Below, piece after piece: positions 1-8,481 of a DNA stretch of 26,406 bases (its first letter is position 1; the number at the start of each line of letters is the position of its first letter). The stretch comes from JAZDFC01 sp043808235. Its GTDB lineage: Bacteria; Bacteroidota; Ignavibacteria; Ignavibacteriales; Melioribacteraceae. The stretch lies in assembly GCA_043808235.1 (NCBI GenBank), contig JAZDFC010000055.1, positions 1-26,406 on the forward strand. The letters are read 5' to 3'. The translations under genes and the position numbers were made by a program. Below the pieces are notes generated by a model that saw only the letters and a list, made by a program, of their open reading frames with translations, searched no databases and was not told the DNA's origin.

Positions 1-1
1 T

Positions 2-259
2 TACCCGAATCCATTCAACCCTATAACGAAGATAAAATACACACTACCGAATGAGAGTGAAGTAAAAATAAGTATCTACAACACGCTTGGAGAAAAAGTA
101 ACGGAGTTGATAAACAAAACTCAACCGGCTGGATTTTATGAGATGGAATGGAACGCGAGTAATTTTTCAAGCGGAGTTTACATCTATCAACTCGAAGCAA
201 AATCCCAAAACACGGCAGAACTATTCCATGATGTAAAGAAGATGATTTTACTTCGCTAA
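2..259 (+). CDS. T9SS cargo protein, C-terminal sorting domain only (partial at window edge)
   Basis: The frame is open from the first bases and ends at TAA 257-259, giving 85 residues of a protein that begins upstream of the window. It starts with YPNPFNP, continues with a beta-strand pattern including YNTLGEKV and SSGVYIYQL, and ends in KKMILLR. This is the typical type A (Por secretion) C-terminal sorting domain, which directs proteins through the type IX secretion system to the cell surface or medium and is usually removed there. The catalytic or binding part lies outside the window, so the function cannot be stated. The domain is about the usual length for this family and appears complete. 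A decayed peptidase fragment follows 11 bases after the stop. Confidence 0.9.
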   Translation, partial: YPNPFNPITKIKYTLPNESEVKISIYNTLGEKVTELINKTQPAGFYEMEWNASNFSSGVYIYQLEAKSQNTAELFHDVKKMILLR

Positions 260-270
260 GGTATTAGAAA

Positions 271-471
271 TTCAATGGCCAATAAAATGTTGAGGTTATC
301 GGTTTAATTCACGACGGAAATATGGAAAGTCTTCCCGGCTCAACAATCTTTCTGCCGGAAAACAACCGCGCAGTCGCAACCGATGCGTATGGATTGATAG
401 AAGCATTGAAATATTATTTTAAAGCGGAAAGACTTGTTAAGGAATTAAAGGGAGGGGACTGTAATAAATAA
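271..471 (+). pseudogene. C-terminal remnant of an S46 family dipeptidyl peptidase (DPP7/DPP11-like)
   Basis: In the frame read from 271 the translation is FNGQ, a stop (TAA 283-285), then about 61 codons to TAA 469-471. The readable part contains VIGLIHDGNMESLPG, NNRAVATDAYGLIEAL and KAERLVKEL. This matches what I know of the extreme C-terminus of S46 serine peptidases, where the GNSGSP serine motif is followed by a short stretch, then GLIFDGN, ESLPG, NRAVAVDSRGILEAL and a YKADRLV helix. The catalytic Ser motif and everything upstream are missing. The apparent homology stops near 268, and the in-frame TAA sits where a lysine codon (AAA) would fit. No start codon or ribosome site precedes it. 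I read it as a leftover from a deletion or recombination that brought the preceding T9SS tail next to it. The identification rests on remembered family motifs. Confidence 0.72.
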
Positions 472-509
472 TTATCGGCACGCATTATAAGTAAAAAAGT
501 TTAATACAG

Positions 510-539
510 TTGACTTTTTGCATTGTTTTTAGGTAAATA
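510..539 (+). promoter_or_regulatory. Possible promoter for the T9SS cargo gene
   Basis: TTGACT at 510-515 is followed after 17 to 18 bases by GTAAAT/TAAATA at 533-539, in the gap between the peptidase remnant and the gene that starts at 645. The -35-like box is good and the -10-like box is mediocre. It would leave a leader of about 100 bases. No transcription data, so this is a sequence resemblance only. Confidence 0.3.
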
Positions 540-644
540 GACTTTATTTTGGCATTTGTAATTTATTGGAAAACACAATATTTATTGATAAGTTTACAGC
601 AATTAATTAAAACAATTTCACAGAAATATTAATTCAGAGGCGTC

Positions 645-1778
645 ATGAAAAGATTTACTTTATTTGTATTGTCAATTCTGTTTTTATCCTCATTTGTTTT
701 TGCAAAAGATACTAAACCTTCCGCTAGTGATCAGATAACATCGGCATTTGTAGATGTTGCATTAACAGTTAATAATGGTGCAACACATTCTGCGGTTTTA
801 CATATCGGTATAGATCCAACTGCAACAGATGGAAAGGATGTAGCGTTAGGCGAAACTAATCAACCACCGGCGTTTCCACCACAACCGTCATTTGGTGCAG
901 CACTGATTTTACCATCCTTAACAGATTATTTTACTGTTGACTATAGAAATGGCGATGCTGATTTTGTTGGTTCGCATGTACACCATTTAATTTATCAGCG
1001 CGATAATTCAGCTCCAACAGTTGGCGTTACGATTGATTTCACTTTACCAACCGGCGTTACAATGAATATCTCGGATATTGTTGGCGGTGCATTGATAGAT
1101 GTTGATTTCCCAACAGGTGGTCCACAAACTTTTAGCCATGCTTTTACTACTGCTGTTTCTGAATTATTAATTACCCTAAATTACGATGGTACTCAAACCC
1201 CGGTAGAATTAACCTCTTTCACAGCTAGCACAAACGGTTCGCAAGTAACATTAAATTGGAAGACTGCAACAGAAACCAATAACCGCGGATTTGAAATTGA
1301 AAGAAAAGCCGACAATAATTCATGGGCAAAGATTGGTTATGTTGAAGGAAAAGGCACTACAACAGAAACAAGCGAATATACTTTTGTTGATAAAACTTCG
1401 AACATTGCCTCCGGTAAACTATCATACAGATTGAAACAAATGGATTATGACGGAACTGTTAGTTATAGCGAAGTATTGGATGTAGAATTAACACCCCGCC
1501 AATTCAATTTAGAACAAAACTATCCTAATCCTTTTAATCCAACTACAACAATTAAATATTCGTTGCCTTTCGATAGCAAAGTTCAGTTGGAAGTTTATAA
1601 TGCATTGGGTCAGCGAGTAAGAACTCTTGTTAACCAGACTCAAAACGCCGGATATTTTGAAGCTGAATTCAATGCTTCAAATTTACCTTCGGGGATTTAT
1701 TTCTCGGTGTTAAACGTTAATAGTGTTAATGGCGGTAACCAATTCAAATCTGTAAAAAAGATGATGCTCATCAAATAA
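645..1778 (+). CDS. Secreted T9SS cargo protein with FnIII-like and type A sorting domains
   Basis: This is a 377-residue exported protein. Residues 1-20 form a signal peptide (basic start, long hydrophobic core, cleavage probably after FVFA). Residues 25-183 form a beta-rich region with a GIDPTATDGKD...LGE segment; I recall similar segments in many Ignavibacteria surface proteins but know no function for it. Residues 186-281 (PVELTSFTA ... LNWKTATETNNRGFEIER) resemble the FnIII-like spacer common before sorting domains in this group. Residues 286-377 contain NYPNPFNPTTTIKYSLP and end KKMMLIK, a type A T9SS sorting domain. There are no catalytic motifs, so a structural or adhesive surface role is possible but unproven. 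The gene stands alone between a peptidase remnant and a strong terminator, with a weak AGAGG-like ribosome site just upstream of ATG. Confidence 0.88.
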   Translation: MKRFTLFVLSILFLSSFVFAKDTKPSASDQITSAFVDVALTVNNGATHSAVLHIGIDPTATDGKDVALGETNQPPAFPPQPSFGAALILPSLTDYFTVDYRNGDADFVGSHVHHLIYQRDNSAPTVGVTIDFTLPTGVTMNISDIVGGALIDVDFPTGGPQTFSHAFTTAVSELLITLNYDGTQTPVELTSFTASTNGSQVTLNWKTATETNNRGFEIERKADNNSWAKIGYVEGKGTTTETSEYTFVDKTSNIASGKLSYRLKQMDYDGTVSYSEVLDVELTPRQFNLEQNYPNPFNPTTTIKYSLPFDSKVQLEVYNALGQRVRTLVNQTQNAGYFEAEFNASNLPSGIYFSVLNVNSVNGGNQFKSVKKMMLIK

Positions 1779-1807
1779 AATTTCTTTTATTTGTTTAATA
1801 AATTTCA

Positions 1808-1846
1808 AAGCCCCGGAAGGATTAACCAACCGGGGCTTCTGTTTTT
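1808..1846 (+). terminator. Rho-independent terminator after the T9SS cargo gene
   Basis: AAGCCCCGG (1808-1816) pairs perfectly with CCGGGGCTT (1830-1838) across a 13-base loop and is followed by CTGTTTTT. It lies about 30 bases after the stop at 1778, between two convergent genes. The minus-strand side has only a short T-poor tail, so it acts mainly on the plus-strand transcript. Confidence 0.85.
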
Positions 1847-1881
1847 AAACCACTTGTTACTTTTCAACTTTTAACTTCTTT

Positions 1882-3585
1882 TTACGCCTTCATTCTTCTT
1901 CCGCTTTCCTCGTGGATAAATATCCAGCTAACTACTTTGCCGATATCAATTTGCTCGTAGTTATTCCAATAACGTTTATTTCTAACATGCATCGAACTGG
2001 TATCGTTTTGTGCTATATTTTCCGCTTCGTCGATAATGGCTTTAATCCGTTCGTCCTGCCATTTCTTCATGCTGATTTCACGTAGATCGAGCCAGCCGTC
2101 ATGAGCCCAAAGCTTAATACTATCCGGTGTAATTTCCAACTCATCCTCGCCGCGGTAAGGAGGAATTTTCATTTCGTTGCCGCGTAATAAAGTTTTGCAG
2201 TCGGGCAATAGAATCGGAATGCCTATCGATAAAATTTCATTTCTCAGTTTTGAATTTTCCTTTAAAAAGTCCAGAGCTTTTTCAGAAAGTGACTTCGGTG
2301 TTTCGTTCAAAATATTTTTCATTGAGCCGCAGACATGTTTTAAAATGTTCAACTCATGTAAAAGTTTAGAAAGACGGGGCGGTCCAAGTAACTCGAAAGC
2401 TACACTTTCCACTTCGTGAATCTCTTCGAGCTCTTTTAACTTCTCGACTGCAAAATGCTGCATAAATCCAGCCCGGTAAGTCGGTTCAAGTGTAGCATTG
2501 TCAAGCGCGTTAATTATGTCGTGACCGGTATTGCCACCTTTGATTTCGTAAATCGCATCGACTGCAATTTCTTCCGGCGTAACATACTCCATTTGCCCTT
2601 GTGCGGTAATGGCTTCGAATTCACCGCGGGAGAAAGTGCCATTTTCACCTGTATCAATGAATACAGATTTCAATGTTTCGCCGGTGGATTTAAAATTCTC
2701 GTCGAGTTTTAATTTTAATTTGCCTTCGAGATTTATCGATTTTTCAAAGGGTACATCTAAAATTTCAATTGCTTTCCCGCGCTTTTTAATTTCGCCGAAA
2801 TCTATTCGCTTCCAGGCAATTGCGGCTGTTGGTTTAATTTCCTTTGTGATTGCGCCTTCCGGAGTCCTGCCCATTAAAAACAATAGTAACGTGTGCGCTC
2901 CCGCTACGGCTGATTTGCTAAGAAGTACGCGCGATGGTTTTTCTTCACTGTGGGTGTATGGAATATTTAATCCCATTCCGCCGGTACCGCTTGTGCCGAT
3001 TTTTACATATATCTCGGTATGAGCTTGAATCATTGTGTTGTAAAGAATTTGGATATGCCTGATTAGCTGAGGAATATACAATGTACAGAACAACTGCTCA
3101 ATTGTTTCTTTCAGATCTTCGTTTGTCGGATTTTTCTTCATCAATCCTTTTACGTTATGATATGATTTATAAATATCCTGATATGCAATACCGGTAGCGG
3201 AATTGATTGAATCGATAATAACATCCGGTTTGTGTTCCATTAGCAGTTGATAAATGGCTGAACTTTTCAGAATATCATCGTTCAATTCTTCCATTGTGTC
3301 CGTCATCAACACTTTTCTTTTAGATTCATCTTGAAGCATCTCGTAACGATCAATGTCTTTGAATTCATTTCGAACAAAAATATTGCCCCACCAGGGAATA
3401 AAATAATTCTCCGGCATTCCAGGGAATTCCGTTTTCAATTCCTCCACTAAAGTTTCAGCTTCATGTTTAAATAGAGAAGTGGCAATAATTTTTTTTGGTT
3501 GCTCAGCTACTAATTTCCTAACAACCGCTTTACCAACCAAACCGAATCCGCCAAGAACCAGTACGGTTTTGTTTTTAATATCCAT
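1882..3585 (-). CDS. Rossmann-fold NAD(P)-binding protein, SDR-like, substrate unknown
   Basis: A 567-residue cytoplasmic protein. The N-terminus VLVLGGFGLVGKAVV (GxxGxxG, glycines 12, 15 and 18) is an NAD(P)-binding Rossmann beta-alpha-beta start of the extended or atypical short-chain dehydrogenase type. Further on, a PDVIIDSINSATG segment fits a later strand of the same fold. There is a GTSGTGGMGLNIPYTHSEE segment near residue 200 and a GGNTGHDIINALDNA segment near 355. A clear YxxxK catalytic pair is not obvious to me. At 567 residues it is about twice the length of a simple SDR, so the second half must hold an extra domain that I do not recognise. The start is supported by AAAGGGG shortly upstream of ATG on the minus strand. 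It is transcribed alone, convergent with the preceding gene. An oxidoreductase or NAD(P)-sensing role is inference. Confidence 0.75.
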   Translation of the reverse strand: MDIKNKTVLVLGGFGLVGKAVVRKLVAEQPKKIIATSLFKHEAETLVEELKTEFPGMPENYFIPWWGNIFVRNEFKDIDRYEMLQDESKRKVLMTDTMEELNDDILKSSAIYQLLMEHKPDVIIDSINSATGIAYQDIYKSYHNVKGLMKKNPTNEDLKETIEQLFCTLYIPQLIRHIQILYNTMIQAHTEIYVKIGTSGTGGMGLNIPYTHSEEKPSRVLLSKSAVAGAHTLLLFLMGRTPEGAITKEIKPTAAIAWKRIDFGEIKKRGKAIEILDVPFEKSINLEGKLKLKLDENFKSTGETLKSVFIDTGENGTFSRGEFEAITAQGQMEYVTPEEIAVDAIYEIKGGNTGHDIINALDNATLEPTYRAGFMQHFAVEKLKELEEIHEVESVAFELLGPPRLSKLLHELNILKHVCGSMKNILNETPKSLSEKALDFLKENSKLRNEILSIGIPILLPDCKTLLRGNEMKIPPYRGEDELEITPDSIKLWAHDGWLDLREISMKKWQDERIKAIIDEAENIAQNDTSSMHVRNKRYWNNYEQIDIGKVVSWIFIHEESGRRMKA

Positions 3586-3970
3586 ATAAACCCCTTTATA
3601 ATGAATAATTATTTTTTAGCGAAATCAAATTAAAAGTTATACTGATGTAAGGCAAGGGATTTGGTGATTACAGATGTTAATTTTCAGATTATTGGTTCAA
3701 AGGGACTTATGGTATCGCATAAACTTGTAGAAACTTGGCTTATTGCTAAAAAAAAACAACATTTCGTATTAAGCGTGAATCTCCCGCCTAAAAGTTGAAA
3801 ATTGTGCGTTTAATGAACGAGTAAATTATCGGCTAAATAATCCGATTATAATATTGAAAAATAATTTTTAATTAAGGGCAAAAACGAAGATTCGTCAAAA
3901 CCTAAAATTGATTAAATAGAACTGCTTTATTAACTTTGACACCGTCATTTTGGAGTGATTGAAAAACAAC
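3586..3970. other. Intergenic stretch between divergent genes, no supported gene
   Basis: This separates the minus-strand Rossmann protein from the ptsN-like gene, so promoters for both must lie here. I see no clear promoter boxes, hairpin or RNA gene. A 46-codon open frame (TTG 3661 to TGA 3798) exists on the plus strand, with AAGGGA just before it, but it matches nothing I recognise. Confidence 0.5.
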
Positions 3971-4444
3971 ATGAAAATAAGTGAAATACTAAGTAGGGGT
4001 AAAATAATCCCGGAGCTGAAAGGAAATTCGAAAGAAGAAATTATTAATGAACTTGTTGATCTCTTTAACGGCGACAGCAGAGTGAAAGACGTTTCATCGG
4101 TTCGCAATGCTGTTATTGAAAGAGAGAAAATTATGTCCACCGGCGTGGGCAAAGGATTTGCAATACCACATGCAAAAACTGCAGCTGTAAATGAAATAAT
4201 TGCCGCCTTTGGTAAAACGAAAGAACCTGTTGACTTCCAGGCTTTAGACAATCAACCGGTTAATTTATTTTTCTTGCTCGTTGGTAAGGAAAATCTCGTT
4301 GGTCCGCATATAAAATTATTAAGCCGCATTTCCCGTATGATGAACAAAGATGAATTCAGAGAAAGTTTATCGAAAGCGGGCGATGCTGATGAAATCTTCC
4401 GCATATTTTTGGATGAAGAAAAAAACTATTTGGAAATAAACTAA
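3971..4444 (+). CDS. PTS sugar transporter EIIA / PtsN-like phosphocarrier
   Basis: A protein of 157 residues from ATG 3971, the usual length for a stand-alone EIIA of the fructose/nitrogen (PtsN) type. MKISEIL at the start and STGVGKGFAIPHAK at 56-69 are diagnostic; His67 is the expected phosphorylated histidine. The C-terminal LLVGKENLVGPHIKLLSRISRMM segment also fits. PtsN proteins take phosphate from an NPr/HPr partner and regulate transport or stress responses by protein contact. No EI, HPr or permease gene is nearby, which suggests a regulatory role rather than sugar uptake. The start is uncertain: an in-frame TTG at 3959 would add four residues, with GGAG (3952-3955) only three bases before it. 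The same GGAG is 15 bases from ATG 3971. I prefer ATG because family members begin with MKIS. hisS follows after 21 bases. Confidence 0.88.
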   Translation: MKISEILSRGKIIPELKGNSKEEIINELVDLFNGDSRVKDVSSVRNAVIEREKIMSTGVGKGFAIPHAKTAAVNEIIAAFGKTKEPVDFQALDNQPVNLFFLLVGKENLVGPHIKLLSRISRMMNKDEFRESLSKAGDADEIFRIFLDEEKNYLEIN

Positions 4445-4465
4445 TCTTCACAATAGACCTGCCTT

Positions 4466-5740
4466 ATGATTAAAGCAATTACGGGTACGAAAGATATTCT
4501 GCCCGGTGATATTCCTAAATGGCGTCAGCTTGAGAATATTGTTCTCGATACCATGCGTCGTTTTAATTACAAAGAAATTCGCACCCCGGTTTTTGAAGAA
4601 ACGGCTTTGTTTGCCCGCGGAATAGGGGAGAGTACGGATATTGTAAGTAAAGAAATGTATACGTTTGTTGATCGCAGCGGAACAAACATTACACTTAAAC
4701 CCGAGATGACTGCATCGGTTGTGCGCGCCTTTATTGAGCACAGCCTCGATAAACAGCAGAGTCTTAATAAATTGTTTTATATCTCTCCGATGTTCCGGCA
4801 GGAGAGACCGCAAGCTGGCCGGTTCCGTCAGTTCCATCAATTTGGCGCCGAGGCTCTCGGCAGTGGCGATCCTAAACTTGATGCGGAAATAATTATAATC
4901 GCATATTCGGTTCTCAAACAACTCGGTCTCAAGAATTTACAAGTAAAAATAAATTCATTAGGCATACCTGCCTCAAGGGAAAATTACAAAAATGTTCTGC
5001 GCGGTTACCTCGAAAAACATTTTAACGACTTGACCGAAGAAAGCAGGAAAAGATTCAATACGAATATTCTGAGGATATTCGATAGCAAGGAAGAAAAAGA
5101 TCAGCGCATTATGCAAAATGCGCCGCTGCTTATCGATCACCTTGATGAAAACAGCCTCAGCCATTTCGAAATTGTAAAAGAATATTTAGAAATGTCGTCC
5201 GTTGAATTTGAAGTTGATCCGAAACTTGTTCGCGGATTGGATTATTATACTCACACTACTTTTGAAATTATAAGCGGAAGCGTCGGCTCGCAAAGTGCGC
5301 TTTGCGGCGGCGGCAGATACGATTTGTTAATTGAGGAACTTGGCGGCAATCCAACCCCCGGTGTTGGTTTTGCGGCAGGTATTGAACGGATACTTTTAGC
5401 CTGCGAAAACGAGAAAAGCTTTAGAATAGATTTAAAAAGACTAGATCTATATATAGTATGCCAAGATCAGAATCTCGATAAGGAAGTATTCAGAGCGGCA
5501 AATTACTTTAGAGAAAATGGTCTTTCTGTAAGCATTGATTATCTCAAAAGAAGTTCAAAAGCTCAAACGAGAGAGGCAGATAAAAATAATGCAAAATATG
5601 TGCTTTATATGGGGGGAGAAGCGTATGCTCCTGAAAAAGTAGTTTTACGAAGAATGTATAAAAGGAAGTGTAATAAACAGCGCGATTTTATTTTCTCTGC
5701 TAATCAACTTGACGAAATAATAAGGAAAATAAAAGGTTAA
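4466..5740 (+). CDS. hisS: Histidyl-tRNA synthetase
   Basis: Attaches histidine to tRNA-His in the cytoplasm. At 424 residues it has normal bacterial HisRS length. Visible signatures are GTKDILPGD near the start, LFARGIGESTDIVSKEMYTF (49-68), LKPEMTASVVRAF (78-90), class II motif 2 as MFRQERPQAGRFRQFHQFG (109-127), the HisRS-specific RGLDYYT (256-262), ALCGGGRYDLL from 278, and class II motif 3 as GVGFAAGIERI. After this comes the anticodon-binding domain, beginning around LDLYIVCQ. All core residues appear present. The gene follows the ptsN-like gene closely and is followed 3 bases after its stop by another reading frame, so the three are probably cotranscribed. Confidence 0.97.
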   Translation: MIKAITGTKDILPGDIPKWRQLENIVLDTMRRFNYKEIRTPVFEETALFARGIGESTDIVSKEMYTFVDRSGTNITLKPEMTASVVRAFIEHSLDKQQSLNKLFYISPMFRQERPQAGRFRQFHQFGAEALGSGDPKLDAEIIIIAYSVLKQLGLKNLQVKINSLGIPASRENYKNVLRGYLEKHFNDLTEESRKRFNTNILRIFDSKEEKDQRIMQNAPLLIDHLDENSLSHFEIVKEYLEMSSVEFEVDPKLVRGLDYYTHTTFEIISGSVGSQSALCGGGRYDLLIEELGGNPTPGVGFAAGIERILLACENEKSFRIDLKRLDLYIVCQDQNLDKEVFRAANYFRENGLSVSIDYLKRSSKAQTREADKNNAKYVLYMGGEAYAPEKVVLRRMYKRKCNKQRDFIFSANQLDEIIRKIKG

Positions 5741-5743
5741 AAA

Positions 5744-6253
5744 TTGCCTTTAAAAAAGCCAAAGGAATTACCCAAGATTCCGAAAACCCGGAAGAAGAAA
5801 TCGGGGAATGCATTAACTGCTATTCCCGAGAAAAAGCCCGACAAACTTGAGTATGTATGTAAAGTTTTTTTTGGTTACGATGAAGCTACAAAGACCCGTC
5901 TCCAAAAGGTTTGTATTGAAACACTCGTTGAATTTAGAAGTTTCGCCTACGAGGTTTCTTTAGAACATTGGCGCGAAAAAAATGAAGTCTTCATTGTCAT
6001 TATGGGTTTGAAATCAAAGACTAATATTGTGCCGGATATTTTACCTGCCCGCACTGATGTTGAGTTTGAGGATTTGATTGGCGATGTAACAATAAATGTA
6101 ATTAAACAGGATGGCGCAATTAATTCTGCGATTTTTAATATTAATCCATTCACTAAAAAAATCTCATTGCAAAAAGTATTCAAATCAAAAAAGAAAAATA
6201 ACCGCCTGTTTTGCTCGTTTGAAGTAGCGATGGAGCGGAGTGTATTTCCGTAA
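5744..6253 (+). CDS. Small basic protein of unknown function downstream of hisS
   Basis: A 169-residue protein with a TTG start at 5744. The start is supported by AAGG at 5733-5736, inside the end of hisS, with seven bases of spacing, and by the absence of a nearby ATG in frame. The first 35 residues are rich in Lys and Pro (KKPKELPKIPKTRKKK) and probably disordered. The rest (about 36-169) is a compact alternating alpha/beta region beginning LEYVCKVFFGYDEATKTRLQ and ending SFEVAMERSVFP. There is no signal peptide or membrane segment. I do not recognise the family. The basic head would suit nucleic-acid or ribosome contact, and the linkage to hisS would allow a translation-related role, but both points are inference. 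Confidence 0.72.
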   Translation: MPLKKPKELPKIPKTRKKKSGNALTAIPEKKPDKLEYVCKVFFGYDEATKTRLQKVCIETLVEFRSFAYEVSLEHWREKNEVFIVIMGLKSKTNIVPDILPARTDVEFEDLIGDVTINVIKQDGAINSAIFNINPFTKKISLQKVFKSKKKNNRLFCSFEVAMERSVFP

Positions 6254-6254
6254 T

Positions 6255-6289
6255 TGAAAAAATTAGTTTCTATTTAATTTTGAATAGAA
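6255..6289 (-). terminator. Weak AT-rich hairpin between convergent genes
   Basis: On the minus strand TTCTATT (289-283 within 62xx) pairs with AATAGAA (274-268 within 62xx), and a run of six T follows (TAATTTTTTC). The stop codon of the histidine kinase gene lies in the hairpin. The stem is short and AT-only apart from one pair per arm, so termination is possible but weak. Confidence 0.35.
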
Positions 6290-8238
6290 TCAAAGGCAGG
6301 GATTGAAAAAGTAAACTTACTTCCTTTGCCCGGCTCGCTTTCCGTAAAAATTTCACCCTTGTTGATTTTTACTAATTCCTTTACAAGCATTAAGCCCAAT
6401 CCCGAACCTTTTTCGCTGTTGGTGCCGAGAGTCCGTCCCGATCTATCAATATTATAAAGCGTTCCTAATTTTTCGGGATGAATCCCAACGCCGTTGTCTT
6501 TAACATGTATGAATATTTTGTCTTCTATGGATTCGGCAGAAATTTTAATTTCACTATCCGGATACGAAAATTTAATTGCGTTACTGATGAGGTTTCGAAT
6601 TATAGTATTAATCATATTCTTATCGGCAAAGGCAAATAAATTATCATCAATACTTTTAATGAAGGTAATTTTTTTAAGCTTGGCGTTTTGCTCAAAAATG
6701 TTTAAATCCTTATTTAATATTTCGGCAACATTTATTTTCTCGGGAATGTATTCCAGTGACCCGGATTGGGCTCGCGACCAGTCGAGCAAATTTTCAACAA
6801 GTTCGTAAAGATTCTTTGAAGAATTGTGCATCTCATTGATGCCTGATTTTATATCCGCATCCTCGATGCTATCGTAATTGTTATTCAAGTATTCCGAAAA
6901 ACCGAGTAATGAATGGAAAGGATTTTTCAGATCGTGAGCAAGGATTTTAAAGAATTTGTCCTTCATCTCATTTAATTGTTCGAGTTTTTCATTAGCCAGC
7001 TTTTTTGCTCTGAATCTTAAATAAAGAGCAATAATCGCAAATATGATGAGAACAACAATTATTAATAAATAGGTCCGCTGCTTGTCGCCAATTTCAATAT
7101 CTTTTTGAAGCAGTTCGTTTTCTCTGTTCGCTTTTTCAATTTTGTACCTGGCGTCTAATTCGGCAGATAACTCCATTTGGGATTTTGAAAGTATCGAGTC
7201 TTTTAGATGAATGAATTTTTGAGAATACTCGTAAGCTTTATTGAAGTTAGGAATTTTTTCATAATATTCTGCAAATACTTTATAACAATCCAGACGCGAG
7301 ATATCCGATTCGATTTGTTCGGAAAGCTTTAGCCCTTCAGTAAGGTTTTGCAATGCAACATCATATCTGCGATTATCCGCCTCCAAAATTCCTATCGCAT
7401 TTAGATTGGTAATCTGACCTTCAATGTTGCCGATTTCCTGGTTTAAAGCTAAAGCGCGCTTTCTAAATTGCAATGCTTTTTGAATATCGCCTTTGATTCG
7501 GTAAATACCGCCCAGTCCTCCCATCACAGCGGCAATGCCCTTTTTTTCGCCGATTTTTTCATAAATCACGTTTAAAATTTGATAGTACTGTAAAGCCTTA
7601 TCATAATCTTGCTGCTCATAATATACTTCGGCGAGATGGTTTAGTGTTAATGCACGACCCTGTTCATCACCGAGTTCTTCTCTAATCTTAAGCGTATAAT
7701 CCAAATATTCAATTGCTTTCGAAAAGTTTTTCTCTTTTCTATAAATTATCGCAATATTTATTGTACAAAACGCTATTCCTCTTCTATCATTTAGTTTTTC
7801 AAATATAGTGAGCGCATAAAATATATTGTTAAGCGCTGATTCGTAATCGCCTGTGAGACGATAAATACCGCCGATATTATTATACGAATAAGCTACTTGA
7901 ACCGAATCACCTTCTTCCTTAGAAAAATTTAATGCATCGAAGTAATAACGCAAGGCTTGATTATATTGTCCAAGATTCCGATATACAACGCCAATATAAT
8001 TCGAGCTTAGCGCCATGTTAGGTTTGCTTTCGATCCGTGTACTAATTTTTAAGGCTTCCAATCCATATTGTAAAGCAGCTTCGGGATTACTGCTGCGGTT
8101 CTTCCAACACAACTCATTGAGAGTTCGGATTTTGACTGTATCAGTTTTGTCTGTTATTTCACGCAAAATACTATCGATCTGAGCGAAAGATGTAGTAGAG
8201 AGTGAAAATAATGTTAGTAATAAAAATTTTTTTATCAT
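6274..8238 (-). CDS. TPR-repeat membrane sensor histidine kinase
   Basis: A 654-residue two-component sensor. Residues 1-19 form a signal peptide. Residues about 45-345 are tandem tetratricopeptide repeats, visible as repeated AxxYNNIGxIYRxxGxYxxAL units, placed in the periplasm. A coiled-coil region (355-385) precedes one membrane helix (389-407). The cytoplasmic part has a HisKA domain with the phosphorylated His435 in ILAHDLKNPFHSL. The HATPase domain follows: N box with NLISNAIKFS (549-558), G1 DNGVGI (581-586), and G2 GSGLGLMLVKELV (611-623), ending GKGSKFTFSIP. All catalytic motifs look intact. This periplasmic TPR plus kinase layout is common in Bacteroidota. No response regulator is adjacent, so it is an orphan kinase; the receiver at 14345 is distant and lacks its Asp. 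Confidence 0.93.
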   Translation of the reverse strand: MIKKFLLLTLFSLSTTSFAQIDSILREITDKTDTVKIRTLNELCWKNRSSNPEAALQYGLEALKISTRIESKPNMALSSNYIGVVYRNLGQYNQALRYYFDALNFSKEEGDSVQVAYSYNNIGGIYRLTGDYESALNNIFYALTIFEKLNDRRGIAFCTINIAIIYRKEKNFSKAIEYLDYTLKIREELGDEQGRALTLNHLAEVYYEQQDYDKALQYYQILNVIYEKIGEKKGIAAVMGGLGGIYRIKGDIQKALQFRKRALALNQEIGNIEGQITNLNAIGILEADNRRYDVALQNLTEGLKLSEQIESDISRLDCYKVFAEYYEKIPNFNKAYEYSQKFIHLKDSILSKSQMELSAELDARYKIEKANRENELLQKDIEIGDKQRTYLLIIVVLIIFAIIALYLRFRAKKLANEKLEQLNEMKDKFFKILAHDLKNPFHSLLGFSEYLNNNYDSIEDADIKSGINEMHNSSKNLYELVENLLDWSRAQSGSLEYIPEKINVAEILNKDLNIFEQNAKLKKITFIKSIDDNLFAFADKNMINTIIRNLISNAIKFSYPDSEIKISAESIEDKIFIHVKDNGVGIHPEKLGTLYNIDRSGRTLGTNSEKGSGLGLMLVKELVKINKGEIFTESEPGKGSKFTFSIPAFDSIQN

Positions 8239-8481
8239 TGTAAAAGCTATTATGCCCGATAAGAAACGATTTTGTTCCTCTTAAAAAATATACAATAACA
8301 ACGAATTAGTCTATTATATTATCGAAAAAAACTTAGTTATTTCAAATTATTTCTTTATGGATTGGATTACTTTGTTGATAAATTGTGAATAAATAGAATT
8401 ACTTGATATTGAAAACAAAGTTGACCAATTTTCGAACCGGAAAGTTGAATTCATATCTGTGACTAATAAATCGGAATATTT

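Noticed and set aside
2177..3022. Open frames on the plus strand opposite the Rossmann protein gene.
   Set aside because: They lie inside a well-supported gene on the other strand, have no ribosome site and no domain character.
3646..3798. A 46 to 50-codon open frame on the plus strand (possible TTG at 3661 or GTG at 3664) with AAGGGA just upstream.
   Set aside because: The spacing to either start is too short, no family is recognised, and an open frame of this length is not unusual in AT-rich DNA.
3959..3970. TTG start for the ptsN-like gene, adding four residues.
   Set aside because: GGAG is only three bases from it and relatives begin at MKIS, although the ATG is itself rather far from the GGAG; kept as an alternative only.
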